Below are positions 33,301-48,089 of a stretch of 60,000 bases of DNA, one piece after another. The position numbers and the translations under genes are program-made. Every line of letters starts with the position of its first letter. Position 1 is the first letter of the stretch. The notes under the pieces are model-generated. The model saw nothing but the letters and a program-made list of their open reading frames with translations. It was not told the origin of the DNA and did no database searches. The DNA is from Lineus longissimus (Eukaryota; Nemertea; Pilidiophora; Heteronemertea; Lineidae), in NCBI RefSeq assembly GCF_910592395.1, contig NC_088314.1:7070001-7130000 (forward strand), in the 5' to 3' direction.

Positions 33301-36300
33301 CGGATTGTATAGAAGATGGTTTAAGAGAGCCTCATCCAACCAGCGATCTCGCCGACGATAACAGAGGATATACGTGTTACTCTATATTTCGAATGAGTCC
33401 TTTCGGGCGAAATATTCGCCATATACTAGACTGCTGAACGAAAAATCGCGTCACCGTTGGGTCAATGAATATGATGACCTTTTGGTCTATCATGATTGTA
33501 TATTTTTGACTGGCGCCTAGTCTTGAACGTATGGAGCCAATGAAAGAAAGATTCCCACAACGTGGTAACTATGAATAAATACGCAAACACAATATGCATT
33601 ATGCATTACATTCTCTACAATATTGGAGCCGTTTATATCATTAACCCTTCAATGACATAAAAGTTTACCTAAACCAGAAAAAGGCAGCCACACGGTCCAA
33701 AATCAACCACCGTTCTTATCGGCTAACGAACTCGTCTCCAGGGTGGGGAAACCATGATTTGTCACTTGGTTGAACGCGCACGATATCGGGCGAGAGATAT
33801 TCGTCCCCGTGGCCACGTCACCTAGATAGACGCGCGTTTAGATTTCTGTCGCAGTACGACCAGAAATCTCAGAATATTAAGGATTTCTATCGTATCTTTC
33901 CACTGGTGAATTTCATTCCGTCTTTAACAGAATGACTGGTTTCAATTATCGAACGTTTGTTTATCTCTCTTAATAGCTAATTCAGTTTATCTATTCATTT
34001 GGTAAAGCACGATATGATTTATCCGTGAATGTAAAAACGTAATCACCAGTTTGCAAACAGCCTTCATAGTTTAATTGAATTAACAACGCAATATCCACAT
34101 TTTGTATTCCGCTTCAAATGCTTCTGCCGAGTTAAAAAAGTGATTTGCGATAATTTTCAATTTTGCAAAAGCAAACCCTTTGATACAGATATACCAATAC
34201 AAGCGCACCCTGGTGTCCAACTGTCCTTGGGAAAGTTCGGTTGCATCAAATCGTCCGACAAGCAATTACCAAGGAGGCAATCCTCGATTGACAAGTGGGA
34301 GCTATACCGAGCTGTTTCGCCCATACACCCACTGCTTCGACGACGCCAGTCATATCCAATGTCAAGATTTGCCACGGTCAGGTACATTACAGCATACACC
34401 AAAAAGCAAAATAGTTTATTTGCGATCTACCCCGGTCAAGATTTAAAGACTGACGCAGATCTAACAGTGAGGGATAGCTTAATCGGGCTACAGCCTGTGC
34501 AGCGAGGAACATTGCCAGTCTGATTACACGAGACACCGTAATCTCTAAAGCAGCTGAATGCCATCAACGCCATATTGTTTATTGCTTCCTGAAATAAATG
34601 GTGATAAACGATTTTAACTTAATGACAGCGATTCATTTGGAGAGCTAATTAAAGGTGTTATGTTTGCCTCGTAATTTATTTTGCTCGTTAAACAGTGGGA
34701 TGCTACAGACCTGTTAAATCAATCACCGGGAATTTTCTCGTCAGGAGTTAAACCATTAGTACCCTGAACATGAGGTTAAAGGTACATGTGCTTAGTAAAA
34801 ACAAAAACCTGATCGGAGTCAGAAAATGCTACTTTGCAAAGCATATTTTATTCTTCTGCCAAAATCATTTTTTCTTCGCCATTGACAGTTAGCTGATCAA
34901 GTGCATTGTATTGGTCACAATTGGAAAGATTCTCTAGCAAAATCGGTCTTTACATCTGCTTGGTGGCCTTATATTACGTCATTCTGCCAAATTCCTATGA
35001 TAAATCATGATTTGTTGGTAAAAAAGGGATCTGTACCAGCTGCTGAACTGAAGATTTTACCCAATGCGCCGGCCGTACAAGGACACTTCGATGTAATGGA
35101 TTAACGAAACCGTGTCAAAACTACTCTAGACATGTGTCATATGTTCATTAACATTCCTTATTTCCTTAGGCTTGTCAAATTCATTGCAAAATACAAGATT
35201 TTCTCAAATGTCTCGCCAGAATCGATACGAAAGGAAGCGTTTTTCTTTATAATGGCCTACTAATAAATGCGTGCATCCTGATTCTGTCATTAGGGTGATG
35301 TGAAACTTCCGAAAGTATTTTCCCATCGTTCGTCATGGGCTCGTACCCTAACTGATGGTGGCGTAATGATGGCAACATGATTAGCAAACTGTGGAGTCTG
35401 GATGCGACATAATTGAAGTTCACTGTATCAGTGTTAGCGGCAGTTTATTAGGGGAAGTATCTATCTCTCTATAGCAGATCTGCTACGAGAAGCTCTGTCG
35501 ACCTTTTCAAACATTCTACCAATAAACCACACAGCCTATCTCAGTGCACCCGTAGTCAATACGATTTTGTATTCGAATACGATTAATCACCTGCTGTTAT
35601 TTTCTGTTGCAATTTATTGTCACTGCTGCGATTTATAACAACCGTGTCAGCAACTATTTATCGAAACTGCCGCCGATTGACTGTGAAGTAACTATTTTGT
35701 TGTCGATGTTTTGCACCAAGTGTAGAGCGGCGGTCTGGTTCTGGCAATGATACGTGATCCAAACTTTGTTGGTTCGACCCGTGCGTTTACGGTCAAGTCT
35801 CACGTGACTTTGGGCAAGTAACTTGAATTGCCGCGTCACCTGAATGAGACATCAAGCTGAAGGGTTTGGCAAGGCAAAATACCCCATCGAAGTACGAAAC
35901 ATTAGGAGATGGACTCCCTCACCGAATCAAGGAAAGATTCAACACGGGCCAATACATTGAATGGGCGCCCAACAGAATTGTGAGAGAGCATCTTATTGCA
36001 CACGCTGCCACAGCGACACTTAACATACAAATAACCTTTTGTGTTTAGTACTATAGTACAGAGTGTAGTTCAGTCCATCCATATCGAAACCACGGCTTCT
36101 CTATGAACTCTGAAACACGGAACTGATAAGGTAGTGTTTGCCTCTACACCGGGGACTGTCACTTCCTTCAACTTTGGACAATGGCCGTAAACCTGCCGCA
36201 AGCGTATGGCGTTATCTGAAACTCCTGACGCTTCCCACCTCAAATAACCAATGACGTTATCATAACCAATATCAGACATAATGGCAACAGTATCGCACTA

Positions 36301-37085
36301 TTATCGCCTTGTCATGTGAGCTGTTTACCCAGTCACAAAGCGTCGTTTGTTAGCCCGATCGATTTCTCTGGCCCTATCATGTCGATTTTGGCCCTTATCA
36401 TGATAAGTGCAGCTACTTTCGATACAGGTTGTTACAATGGTTGGGCGAAAGGATGGCGTCACGTTTAGGCGAGATCACGTTTCGGATCAAACGAGACATC
36501 GTTGGGTGTGATATCGAATAGTCTTATGGGCGGGATGTGGCGCGAGATACAAGAACCTAACATTGTAAAGGTTGGACTACGTTGATAGTTATCCTCGTAA
36601 TAAGCTGTAAACGATATCGTGTTAAAAGGAGCAGTACTGAGTTCAAACAGAGTTAAAACTCACTTACATGTAGGCAGGTTCAATTCAATTCTCTAAGGTG
36701 GGAAAATAACTTGACTAATATCCTGAATCGAAAATAACCAGAGAAATTAAATGAATGATGAATTAAGGCATCTCAACGCCTTCTCTGCATTCACGACATT
36801 GGCAATTAGGACCAGCGTGTTATTAAAATCACTGCGTTTATTGCAGTCATTCAATTTGTATCCAGTCGACTTCGGGGTGATTATGGCAATATTGTAACGA
36901 TACATCACTGTGAGGAGGCAAGGGAGAGCGCTGAGTGGCCTCGAGGGGAGAAACGCTGCCGCAGACCTCTAACCCAACGCGGTTTATAAAATCGATTACC
37001 TCGCCAGCGGTAAATAATTGGGGATTTTTCATTCCTTCGTAGGGATTAGGAGTTATTGCCGAGTGTACTAAACAATAATGCTGCG
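30386..37085. other. Non-coding stretch, nothing recognised
   Basis: No gene is supported. Locally GC-richer patches occur at 31140-31330, 32380-32700 and 34200-34500. They carry open frames of 60-127 codons, but competing frames of similar length overlap and no domain is visible. A CATGTA microsatellite lies at 32817-32833. Confidence 0.3.
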
Positions 37086-38060
37086 AGCAATGAAATCATC
37101 CACCCTCTGGGATTCTGGGACCATTGGTTGTTTCTTTGGAATGATACTGGCCGTTTTGTATTCAACTGCCTGCGCAATGATTTGCGAATGTGTGCAATTA
37201 CAGGTCAAATTGCTTGTCCCTTTCAGCATCTAATGCAATGTTATTACCACAATGGAGAGGTGGAGGATGATATGATTCGAAGTTACGCTCCATTCGTTTA
37301 AAGGAGCTCATAAAGACACTCCGACACTCACCATCGAATACAAAAATGTAATTTGCAGATAGTCAGATTTCGACTTATCCTCCATTAGTTCAAAGGAGCG
37401 GTGGCAATTAACATAAGAAAGGGGAAACACTGATGGCTAATTTTATGCCATGTTATTTCTGATCAAAGTCGAGATGGGAAAACGGAGATTATTGCCGTTT
37501 TAAACTGACCATGACTTGGAAAACTGGAACTTTTCATGATATCTTCGATGCTTTGCCATTTCTTTAATATGCAACGACGAGCACTATACTTGATTCAGAA
37601 GTGTGCAATTACATGCAGCTGCTTAAAGTGCGTGAACCTTTTGGGCAACTCACACAAGGTATGACTGATGCAGAGTGACCATATCCTAATGACTTGGTGA
37701 ATACTTCACGAAGTCTTCGATGCGTCAAATGACTGTTTTTAAGCAGGATGTGATTCGGCCAAGAGCCCACGCCATTTCTTTTGCACGTCAAGCGCCTCAC
37801 TTAGTTGAGAAATGCGCAATAGCAGGTCAAGCTGCATGAATCATTATCTACTCCAAGGTAGTGTCCCAGATGAACAGGTGAATATTTCAGGTAATCGTCG
37901 ATGTGTCAAATGTCTTTAAGCTGCATGGATTTTATGCCAAGCCCACCTGCCCTTTTGTATACTACATGAACCTTTCAGCACCTAATACAAAGTTATGGCC
38001 GATTCTAGCAGGAGAATGTTTTACGAGAACGTCGATGCGCGAGTTGTCCTTCGGCAGAAC
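37086..38060. repeat. Degenerate tandem repeat of about 180 bp
   Basis: A motif of the form TTCANGNNRTCKTCGATGYGTCAAATG recurs with its key word (T/G)TCGATG at 37544, 37716, 37898 and 38031, spacings of 172, 182 and 133. Neighbouring words also recur: GACTTGG before the motif, and GTGCAATTACAG/ATGCAG with CCTTTCAGCA further along. The copies are strongly diverged. The first part (37086-37460) is joined to the array only by the GTGTGCAATTACA and CCTTTCAGCATCTAATGCAA words. Confidence 0.5.
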
Positions 38061-41000
38061 TTAATGCCTGGTATTATTGACATTACGTAGGCAGCAAGCA
38101 TTTACGAAAAGAATCACAAAGAGAGGATGGCTAAAAAGTAGATTTGGATAAGACGCCATCACCTCTCCACAAGAGAAAATAACGGCCATGTACTTCTTTG
38201 TACCGATATCAATCAATATATACCTACATCGTCCATCTTCTTTGAATATCCTTACAAGATAAACATGTTATTATGTCGCCTGCTCGATGGATGGCTTCTT
38301 GTGTATATTATTGTAGCATAAAGCATCTAAAGCTTCGACAGAGAAAGAAATACTAACCTAAGAAGTGCCCTAGACAGGTCTCGAGTCGCCTTCGGATAAA
38401 AAAAATCCCGAGATATTCTTTATCCCTTTAGAAGACTAGTCTATGTCTGCATCCGGCGGCTTACGTATTAAGTGTCAGTCCACAGATACTTACTTAGTAG
38501 ACCATGCAAAAAGTGAGAAGTTTGGGGTCAGCGGAGTTGACTGAAACTTTTACCATTGGTTAGTCTTGGATTATTACTGGTGGAGTATTTTTCAGGAAAA
38601 AATTAGGACAGGAATGGGACGCAAAATACATTTTTCAGCGATTTTCAGGATCTTCCCGACAAATGTTGCAAGATCTAAGATCCAAAAAGCTGGAATATGC
38701 GCTCATTCATGCCTTATGCGTCTAGTACCTTAACTCATCTTGGGCCATGGGTTTAATTTACATACATTATACAAAGTAGTTCCCACTGCAGGCAGTCTGA
38801 TCATGTCTTGCACGCATCGCACCTTTGACAATGTGCACCCATACGAACAGGATCGTATTCGAAAAAGTCGCAGCGCAAAATCACAGCTTACGAAAGGGTG
38901 ATAGAAGTCATCAACGATATAACAACAACCAGCACACGATACCACCGAGGCCAATTTACGTTCTCATTCCAGCATTGACTGACGGCAAATCTAAAGTCAC
39001 AGCGCACCGTTGAGGGTTCTCCGATGATTTGTTTTGCAGCATCTATAACAGATGCACGGATCGGCAACAGGAATTAATAGAATCATAAAGCGGAAATCCG
39101 ATAATTCGTTATAGCTGTCGGCATATAAAACACATCAACATGGCTGCTTTGACTAGTTAAGTTCATCTGCAGATGTGATATTTTTTACTCATTCTTCACG
39201 CGGTTTTTGATTATGTAAAAATCAACCATTAAACATTTATGCGTTGTCGTCGGAATGATTTTTGGCCCGGGGTATGATACTACGTGTCCTCTGGGTTTAC
39301 CCCACCGTGTGTTCTCTGTCATTTGATTAGGTATCAATTCGATACATGAACGTGACTTAAAGAGTGTTTTAAAACATGGCGCTGAATGCCTTCTGCGTCG
39401 TTGCCCTTTTCGTTCCGGCTGGTAAAAAAGAATTGGCATTTTATGCTTTTGAGAATGGTATTGGCAGGGATGTCTGTAACATAAATCGTTTTATGTTGTA
39501 GTCTGACATTTCGAGAAGAACTTTTGTTGGTAAGTTTCCATGTTGCAAAAACAAGACGGAATGGATTAAATTTAATCTTTACTTGCAAAAAATGGGTCAT
39601 TTAATATCACAACAAAATATAACAACAAATTGAATCAGATCGTCGAAACCATTTCCCTGAAGATGTCAGAACTTTGATGCATGTAATAAAACGTTGTTGT
39701 ATTGTTATTTGGACTTCAACGCGAAAATCGTGAAACCTCGCAAAACAAAATATTCTAATGGAAATTATGAAATACTATTTTGTGAGGGAAAACACGAAGT
39801 TAACGCACCGAGCTGATATTGGCGTTTTTACACATTTCGCCGATTGTCTTAAATATTGATGACCTGTCCTCAACGATTAGACGTTCGCCTGCTAATGCGT
39901 CGAAGCTCACTGCCTCTGTTTTACCAATTAGCCAAGCATTCTTATCAGAACTGCAGGATGGCTCTTCCGATGCGTGAATATCTGTTTTGCTGTATCGGAA
40001 AAAGGTTCAGTCGCGAAGGCAACTGAACTTGCAGGAATCGTTTTGCTAAAGTGAAACAAGTGAAACAAGTGGCCATTTTGTTTTATTTGTTTTGCTTTTT
40101 AGACTGAATTGAGGCGGTACAGTCGAAATCAACGTTGTGTATGTTCTCATTCGGTCAAACATTTGTCTTAAACACAATTATCTGTACACATGTCTGTACC
40201 TTTCAATATCTACGACGTTATAATGTTTTCAAAAGTTCTCAAGACGTACGAATGCCACCACACTGACCCAAAGTAGTATGCGTACATGGATACTTCGCTG
40301 TCATTGACCTTAGCTGCACGCATGCGCTGACGAAAGAACCATTTTATTTGCATGCAGGAAGTACCTGTACTTCAAAAATATCGTAAGTTCCAGAATATTC
40401 CTGTGCCGCAGTTGTTTTCGGGAATTCCTGATAAAAAAGTGAATTTGCAAAGGGCACGGTGGTTTCTTGTAGAAAGTACTATCTATAACTACAGGTGAAC
40501 GGTTCAGATTACATTAATCTCTTGCAAAATCCATTAGTAGAATAAAAACACCAAAATATATCTCATATAGCAGAATAACGAACAAAAACCTTTTAGAATT
40601 GAAAATTAATAAAGAAAATCTTGGGTAGCATTACAACGGGTGCGCATTTGATATTATCCGGATTAAGTATGATGCTGAGTAGAAATTAAAAAGTATGTGC
40701 GATTTCAGGGAAGTAATCACTTAGTGTTCAATGACCTGCCCTTTAGAGAAAAGTTGACTAAATGTAAATAGGGGACTAAAATATAACTTGATCACGCTCA
40801 CTATGTTACGTGTATACAGAAGATAATATGCATATTGACATTTACATCAGCGCCAGTTATGCACGGCGGAAGTTGCAGTGCCAGTGGGTTCGTCATTCTT
40901 GTATAGCCGGGATACTTCCTTTTGTGATAGAGAGGGCAAGTTGCTACGATGTTGCAGGTTTGTTTTGGTCGCCCCTGTTTTGTCCGAGAACAGGTCTGTT

Positions 41001-43384
41001 GATAACATCATGTGATTTCATGTCATACACGTATCAACGTTCATTGCATTTTGCAACGTTCTTAAAGCGGAGTCAAAAGTCCGGGCTTTGTGCATTATTT
41101 ATCTATCCAACTCAAATTTACCTCTGGATCTAAACTTACGAGAGAGAAAAAATCGCCCTGGCAAAGTGTTGATAAATTAAGTGTGATAAAAGTTTCCTCT
41201 GTGTACAAGTCTCTGACGAAAGGTGATCACAATGTTACATGGCTATATTGCCCAAAGTGACGTTTTTTTTCCAGTGCCTCAACTTGACATTTAAGAATAC
41301 TGTGTCATTCATCCTCTATGTTAAACACGAGTAGACCCAGAGGTGCGCGTAATAAATACCGCAATATCAGCAGCATATCCTTGTAACCGACCTGGCGAAC
41401 AAATAAAATCCAGGTTAAAGATACCAAAAGCACAGTATGTATTTTCTGAATACATCTGTACAGAATGTACAAGATATCTGTTCAAGTAGAATGGACCGTA
41501 TTCCCGGTACGAACTTCTAACAACTCTCAAAAGCTATTGATGGATTCTGTACGATAGTTACCTTCGAGGGCAGCTTTAATGAACTCATCTTCCGCCATAT
41601 TGTCTAAAATGTAAAGGAAGTGTTTATAACAGGACCGGAAGGTATGCGACGTAGTTCAAAGTGGCTGCGTCGAAGTAGGAGTCATCGAGAAGTCTAAAAA
41701 CCTTTCACTTAAGAGATTTTCTGCGCCTGTGCCAACGTGTCTCCAGGGAATGCTTTATATGGTAAAAAGTTTATTTGTTCGTTGACTGCATGATGAGAAT
41801 TGCCCGACAATCCGTTGCACTTTTATTGTTTTTGAGATCGGAAAGTGATCTGATTAGCAGTCAAGGTTCATTGGACTGAGTTCATGACCATCCCACGAAA
41901 AAAGACAAAGCCAAAAATGCTATCCATATGATGTAGAAATTTAGCAAGATGTCATGGAAATCGTTAACTGAGTCACGTTTTCGGATTTTTGTAGAGCATG
42001 GCGTAAAAGGAAGCAGTGCAAGGAAAAGTGGGCAATGTATGTAAAAAAATCTCGAATCCTTTGAGGCCGATGAATCAATCAACAGTCATGGCATGGAAAA
42101 CAGCGTGACCAGTTTAAGGTGTCGAGTAACCTGGTGTGAAGTCCTAGCTAATGGCTTTATGCATACAATGATACATTATTTGGTCAGCAATAAGGACTGG
42201 GCCTACTGAACCAACTGTTCAGAACACAACGCACAGGTGAAGTGGCCTATGCTTGGATAATAATTCACTTCCAGTAGCTTTTTCTTTGAGGAAGTGCACT
42301 GGGTAACTTATACTTTGTGTACGTTGAAAACTTTCAAAGTAACAGCGATCCGGGATACAGAAAAAATTTCACTCGATAAATTCGCTTGAATGTCTCTGCG
42401 TATATATTCATGACATGCGTACCGGTTATGTAAATTAAAGGAAAATATGCGCTGATCTACGAATACCCGAGTGAGCAAGTGAGCAACACAGGCGATGCGC
42501 AATTAGTCCCAAGAGGTTTGTCACTCGAGGTTTGCCTATGGGCTGGTACCAACCTCAAGTGTGAAAAATCGGTAAGATGTCGCGATACCCGCGCTTTCTA
42601 GCTCTGCATATTGACTCTTTAGTAAAAATTGGCCTCCGGTCTAACTGCCGAATAATAAGCAGTCGATTTGAAGGAAACTGTGCCGCACAAAACCATCACC
42701 TCTGTGGGAAATAAAAAATATTTTAGACGAAAGCCTCAAGAACTGTAATGAACAAATCGAATCAGTCAATCTGATTCCTGTTGATGTTGATACAATACGC
42801 GCTGGGATAACCCTCTGTGAGTTGAATCTCAATATTGGCTTCCACTATGAGTATTTTGCTGGCGAACGCGGTGCCGGTATCAGAGACTCGTTAGATTATT
42901 TGCGATAATAGTTATTATTAAGTTGGTCCATGGAATTGTAACTGGCCGCTATGGAACTAGCTCTTGTGAAATCAGCCCTCAATGGGAAATCTTTGTCGTC
43001 AGTGAATGTAATTATTGTTGAGCTAAATGATGACGGAAGCATATATAAGCGGTTACGACCCTTGGGAAAAGTCTGTCATGGATTTTTTTCCATGACAACG
43101 AAAATAATCAGACATTTGGAAATTGCAGCGTTTACACACAGTTGACTAACGTATGACCATTCGTGTCACAATCGGCATTCATAGAATAAAATTCATTATA
43201 AACATTTCCAGAAATGGAGCGCTGAGTGTCCGAAATAGTGATGTCATAAGGAGAAACTAGGCCTCATGGTGGAGGGACAAAGGAGATAGTCATGGTTGAC
43301 CAACACACTTGAATGCCTTTGATGACGGACAGAGGGGAAAAAGTTAGTTCCAATGCAAGCCACCAATTTCGGGAAGCATGTATA
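38061..43384. other. Non-coding stretch, nothing recognised
   Basis: No gene, RNA or repeat family is recognised. Open frames up to 107 codons (40810-41133 plus) have no domain. A doubled AAGTGAAAC word lies near 40050-40070. Confidence 0.3.
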
Positions 43385-43860
43385 CTGTAGGTACAAAAGA
43401 TTGACGATCTGAATTACAAAAGACTTACATGTATAACAATCAGTGTTACAATATGAACAAAAGACTCTAAGCCTCAGAATAACAATAAGCACTAAAGACG
43501 TACTCCTTATGTATAGGCACTACATGCACGACTAAAGACTATAAACCATCAGAATTACAATAGGAACTGAAGACTCTTGTCCACAGAATGACAATAGATA
43601 CTAAAGACTAACCATCAGAATTGCAACGGGTACTAAAACTAAAGACTATAAACCATTGGAATTACAATAGGAACTGAAGACTCTTCGCCTCAGCATGACA
43701 ATAGATACTAAAGACTAACCATCAGAATTGCAACGGGTACTAAAACTAAAGACTATAAACCATTGGAATTACAATAGGAACTGAAGACTCTTGGCCTCAG
43801 AATAACAATAGGTACTAAAAACTAACCATCAGAACGAAAATAGGTACTTAAGGGTAGAAT
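43385..43860. repeat. Tandem repeat, 107-bp higher-order period of ACTAAAGACT subunits
   Basis: The block GACTATAAACCAT begins at 43537, 43644 and 43751, exactly 107 bp apart. Each 107-bp unit is made of about three related 35-bp subunits (ACAATAGNTACTAAAGACT with CATCAGAATT). The two complete units from 43537 differ at only a few positions. More diverged subunits extend left to about 43385 and right to about 43860. This is a small minisatellite with higher-order structure. Confidence 0.85.
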
Positions 43861-44471
43861 CAGTACTACGACTGACACTAATATAACGAATAGCGATCCA
43901 AATCAAACATATTGTAAAAGTGAAGATACCCCTGTCTGGGTCTCTGATCCACATCAATAAAACCAACTGGTTGGTAGTAAAGATCTTCTTTGGGGCGGGA
44001 TATTGACAGTTAAAAAACAAGTAATGGTATTGGAAATGAGATTAAATGACGTGTGAGTGTTACCGCGAGGAATATCAGATATCAAGCAGCCTTTTTTGGT
44101 TGTTCCCCATATTTCAATGTTTCCAGACAATGTCATCGTTTTTTCCCTGAGGATATACATGTACCTCAGAAGCAAATGCCTAGACAAGGTCTCGACGAGT
44201 TCACGTCAACTATCCGACAGGCCACCATAGGTCGAACCAGTGTTGTCATGGAAGCTTTGTTTTCTTTAAGAAACATTGAAAAAAAGAGCCAGTTTGACGT
44301 TGTTGCCAAGTCCAAGTCATTATGTTAATGTTTCTCAACAATGGACAACTGGAAAAACAATAACCTTCCAAAAGAGGTTACAGACAAATATGTGACAGCT
44401 TGTCTTTCTTCTTACAAAACAATGACGAGAAACAGGGAAACGCGGGTAACAATGAAAAAACGTAACACAAG

Positions 44472-44646
44472 TGTAACGTTTTTGAGTATTCTTTTTTGAG
44501 TGTTTCCCCCCATTGTTGGGGGGAATGCTAAAAGGCAGATCGACACGTTTTTCTCTTTTTTTTTACCCAACTGGAAAATTTATGGTTTCCCAACCTGTCT
44601 ACTGTATGGTAACACTGAAACATGGCTAATAACCAAAGCCGTTACA
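44472..44646. mobile_element. Small MITE, copy B
   Basis: It starts TGTAACGTTTTTGAG and ends AAAGCCGTTACA, imperfect inverted ends. The interior shares TTGAGTGTTTCCCC-CATTGTT and GGTAACACTGAAACATGG with copy A at 26300-26479. It is more diverged at the ends than copy A. No target duplication is clear, so insertion is probably older. Confidence 0.6.
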
Positions 44647-47600
44647 TCGACAGTCTCGTCGCTTTCACCAAAAGCAAGACCAATTTAACTTATCACGCCA
44701 CTTGGTGGCGCTGAATATCAGCAATGACCAGACGCCGTCACAAATCGATTAAAAAGTGAAGCAAGTGAAGTAGATAAGAAGTAATCGCCAAAGTCAAAAA
44801 TGCTAAATGTTACAAAGGACGTCACTCTGACTGTAACTAATAATTAGATTTTCCGTCCGATTAACTAATGGTAATTAGCTTACAAATTGGTTAATTAGGC
44901 ATGCTAATTGTTATTATTGACTCATAACACTTGGAGTCACGAGAGGGTCAGTAATAATCAAATCAATTCAACTCTTTTGTAGATGGTGATTGCTCTTACT
45001 AGTCTTCCACTTGTACTGCCGCATGCATTAGTGTCGCAGTCGTAGTAGAATCCTTCCGAAGATTCCTTTTGAAAAATGAGCCGACTGTTGCCGTAATTTA
45101 GCGACATTTAGCAGCCAGATTATTCAGACCGTAGACGCTAGTTAAGTGACCCTACAGACATTAGACTTCCGGAGCGATGATAATTTGTTTGTTTTAAAGT
45201 ACACTCGGTCAAAGAAAGGTTGTCAAAGCAAATGAAAATCGATTTCGCAATGGCACTTTTCGCGTTTGTGCCTTGCATGAGCAACAGATTTTATAGGTTT
45301 TTTCAAAAGAAGTCCACGTCCTTTGAGGTGCGACGACTGCTGGACCGATTTCTTCAAAGTTAGTTTTCCCTTAAATTTTTTAGACCCTACACAGTTTCCG
45401 GTTAAAGATTTGCAACTTAAGTAAAAGAGAATGTTCCTCAATTTTGAGGGTGTTGGGCAGGGGCCTTTTTTGAATGAATATCATATATAATGAAACTTTA
45501 ACGTGGGCATTTATTTCAGAAAAAAGCCTTTAGTAATTAATCACATACATTGCAGTATTTGAACTCGTCTTCAACTTCTCAAACACGTGATTAGAGAAAC
45601 ATTAACTTCATAAACAACAGGCTGTGACTATAATAGATCAAATACAATAATCGTATTATAATTAACACTTCTCCATCAAGTTGATTAATACTTTAGAATC
45701 ATGTGGAGTTGTTGTTTTCTTAATTGTTGGCAACGCGAATTTATCGGAACGAGTCGTCGTAGAATGATCATTTAGCGAGATTGTCGGCTGAAGGCAATAT
45801 TGATAGTTCAGATCTCGGTACGTTTATTGATACATATATACAGGTTTAATGACATGTGGGAGTAGAGGGTCATAAACACCGATAAGGGTGTCTAATTTAC
45901 GGCTTGCGGTGCCTGAGGTACGTCAGAATAAGATCATTTAGTCCCGAAATCCATGGGGAATGTGGCTGTGGTATTCGCTAGTCGCTTTCGCTAGCACTTG
46001 TAACTAATTATGTGGCGTAATTTCTGCTTCCAAAGAAATTAATATTTTGACTTGCGGTGTACGTGTTACTCATTTTCAATAAGACTGCATAAAGACTATA
46101 ATGCAACATAGTAGCCAATTAGATAAATCATCAGGGGTTCGGGGGATCGAACTTGTCATAACAAGCAAATGTATCAGACAAGTCTGGAGACTGCTACATA
46201 TATAATAATACTATCATCATACTATCAATCATTTAAAAATACTATCAATCAATAAAAAACAGGGGTGAATATAAAAACTCTTGCTTGTGATACGAAAACA
46301 TATTAACCTATGTCTAAACCGAGCTGATGAACTTCTTTAGACCAATAAAAACCAGGATACATTTTTATTGGTACGATGTAATTTACTGAAAACTGGCGAC
46401 GGAAAAACATCGAATGGTTGAAAAATAATCGTGTCGCCGCTGAAGTCGGATTGAATTGGTAAACCTTCAACGTTGACACCGATGCATATCACGTCGCAGA
46501 ACAGCGCAGCTGCGGACATGTCTGGTATTTGACGCCTACCAGTAGGGGAAGAATTGAAAATCGAAAACGGAAAAACAGGTTGTTCTGAGTTTTCTACGGC
46601 ACCTGTCGAAATTAATGACATTCTGTTTTGCCTCTAGCTGCGAGACGCGACAGAAGGTGTGAACTCATTCTTGCAAAGTTACGAGAGAAAAAACACACAC
46701 ACTTTTTCTGATGGACACAATCTCGTGAAGCTGAACGTCAACGGGAAAGTCTGTGCTTCAACTTGAATCTGCTCGAGTTGTCCCGCAGGAAACATGACGG
46801 TAATATCATTTCTATTCCATAAAATTCACCACATGGTACTTATTTATCCAATCTTTCTGCTTGGATAATCTTTCCACGTGATTGGTGATTGAATGCTGCA
46901 ATGGAAGCTCTGCAAATGTGACTTTGATATCGATCGCCATGTGGCATGTATGGAAAATAACTATCCACAGTGTCAAATTAATTCGATATCAGCAGGTGTT
47001 TACACCTTGAGGCTGTCCGACCACACTGAACCTAGGATACCGCGCCAATAGCCCATTCCACTAACAGCAGCCAAAGGTCTGTCTCCAGGCGGCCCAGGAG
47101 TTCTACTTTTGATTAATTCCTTTCCATAACAAAATCAAGTAGAATTCACATGTTTATTGATACACACCGTATTGATAGAGACAGTCTGCTGCGGAGGTGG
47201 TTGCTGCGCTCATTAGAGTAATGCCTAACGCCTACAGGGGAGTCATCCTGGATTTGTTTATCCTAATTAGACCTCAATGTGGCATAGAAGAAGACACTAT
47301 ATGGTCTGTTTTTTCCCGAAAGTCATCGGTCACATATGGCAAGTAGCAACTACGATCATGACAATCTTTAAAAAAATTGCCATCTCTGGATCTGCGCCTT
47401 CCGTTCTTTTGTAGTCTGCCTGATGAGGTTGGAGGTTTACAATCAAGTCCCCTGGTACTGTCCAGAACATCGCCTCGTGACTTCAGTTGCGACTTAGAGA
47501 TATCAATGGCTCAGCTCTCCTACCGCCTACGACGTGATATAAAATGACAGGGAAGGACAAGCAATTGAGTCACTTTAGTTGTCTTTGTCCGACTCCTAAG

Positions 47601-48089
47601 GCTTCTCCTCATGATAGAACTCGATTCTCAATGCCACTTAGCCGCACAGCCAATTCTCAGGATTATCCCCAATAACCGAACAGCGGCTCACCCATTGACA
47701 TTCTATCAACTCTCCCAGTATTCTCCTCTACAAACATTTCCCTATAATTTTCCCCTTACTTCTCGTTCTTGGAGCGATTTTCACAAAGGCACTCCTTGGG
47801 ATTCTGACAATAGCATTGTGGAAAGACATACAAATTACGCCCCGTTCGACCAGGAAGACCATTACGATGAAAGGACACTTCCCAAGTGCCACCAAAATTG
47901 GTCTATTACAGTTCAAGACGTTACTTATCAAGTGGCTCAATCTTGAATTCGGCGATTCTGTTTGATATCGGTCGTATCCTAAACTACATGTATCAAAAAG
48001 TCCCTTGCCATATTAGAATCAAGCGGATCTTGTGTACATTCTTAATGAGGTGCATTCAATAATTTGGTTTGAAAATATATTTCAAATAT

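Noticed and set aside
34140-34523. Overlapping plus and minus frames of 81-127 codons
   Set aside because: Both strands and several frames are open at once, as expected for a locally GC-richer patch, and no domain is seen.
47611-47946. 111-codon plus-strand frame
   Set aside because: No recognised domain, and a minus-strand frame of 70 codons overlaps it.
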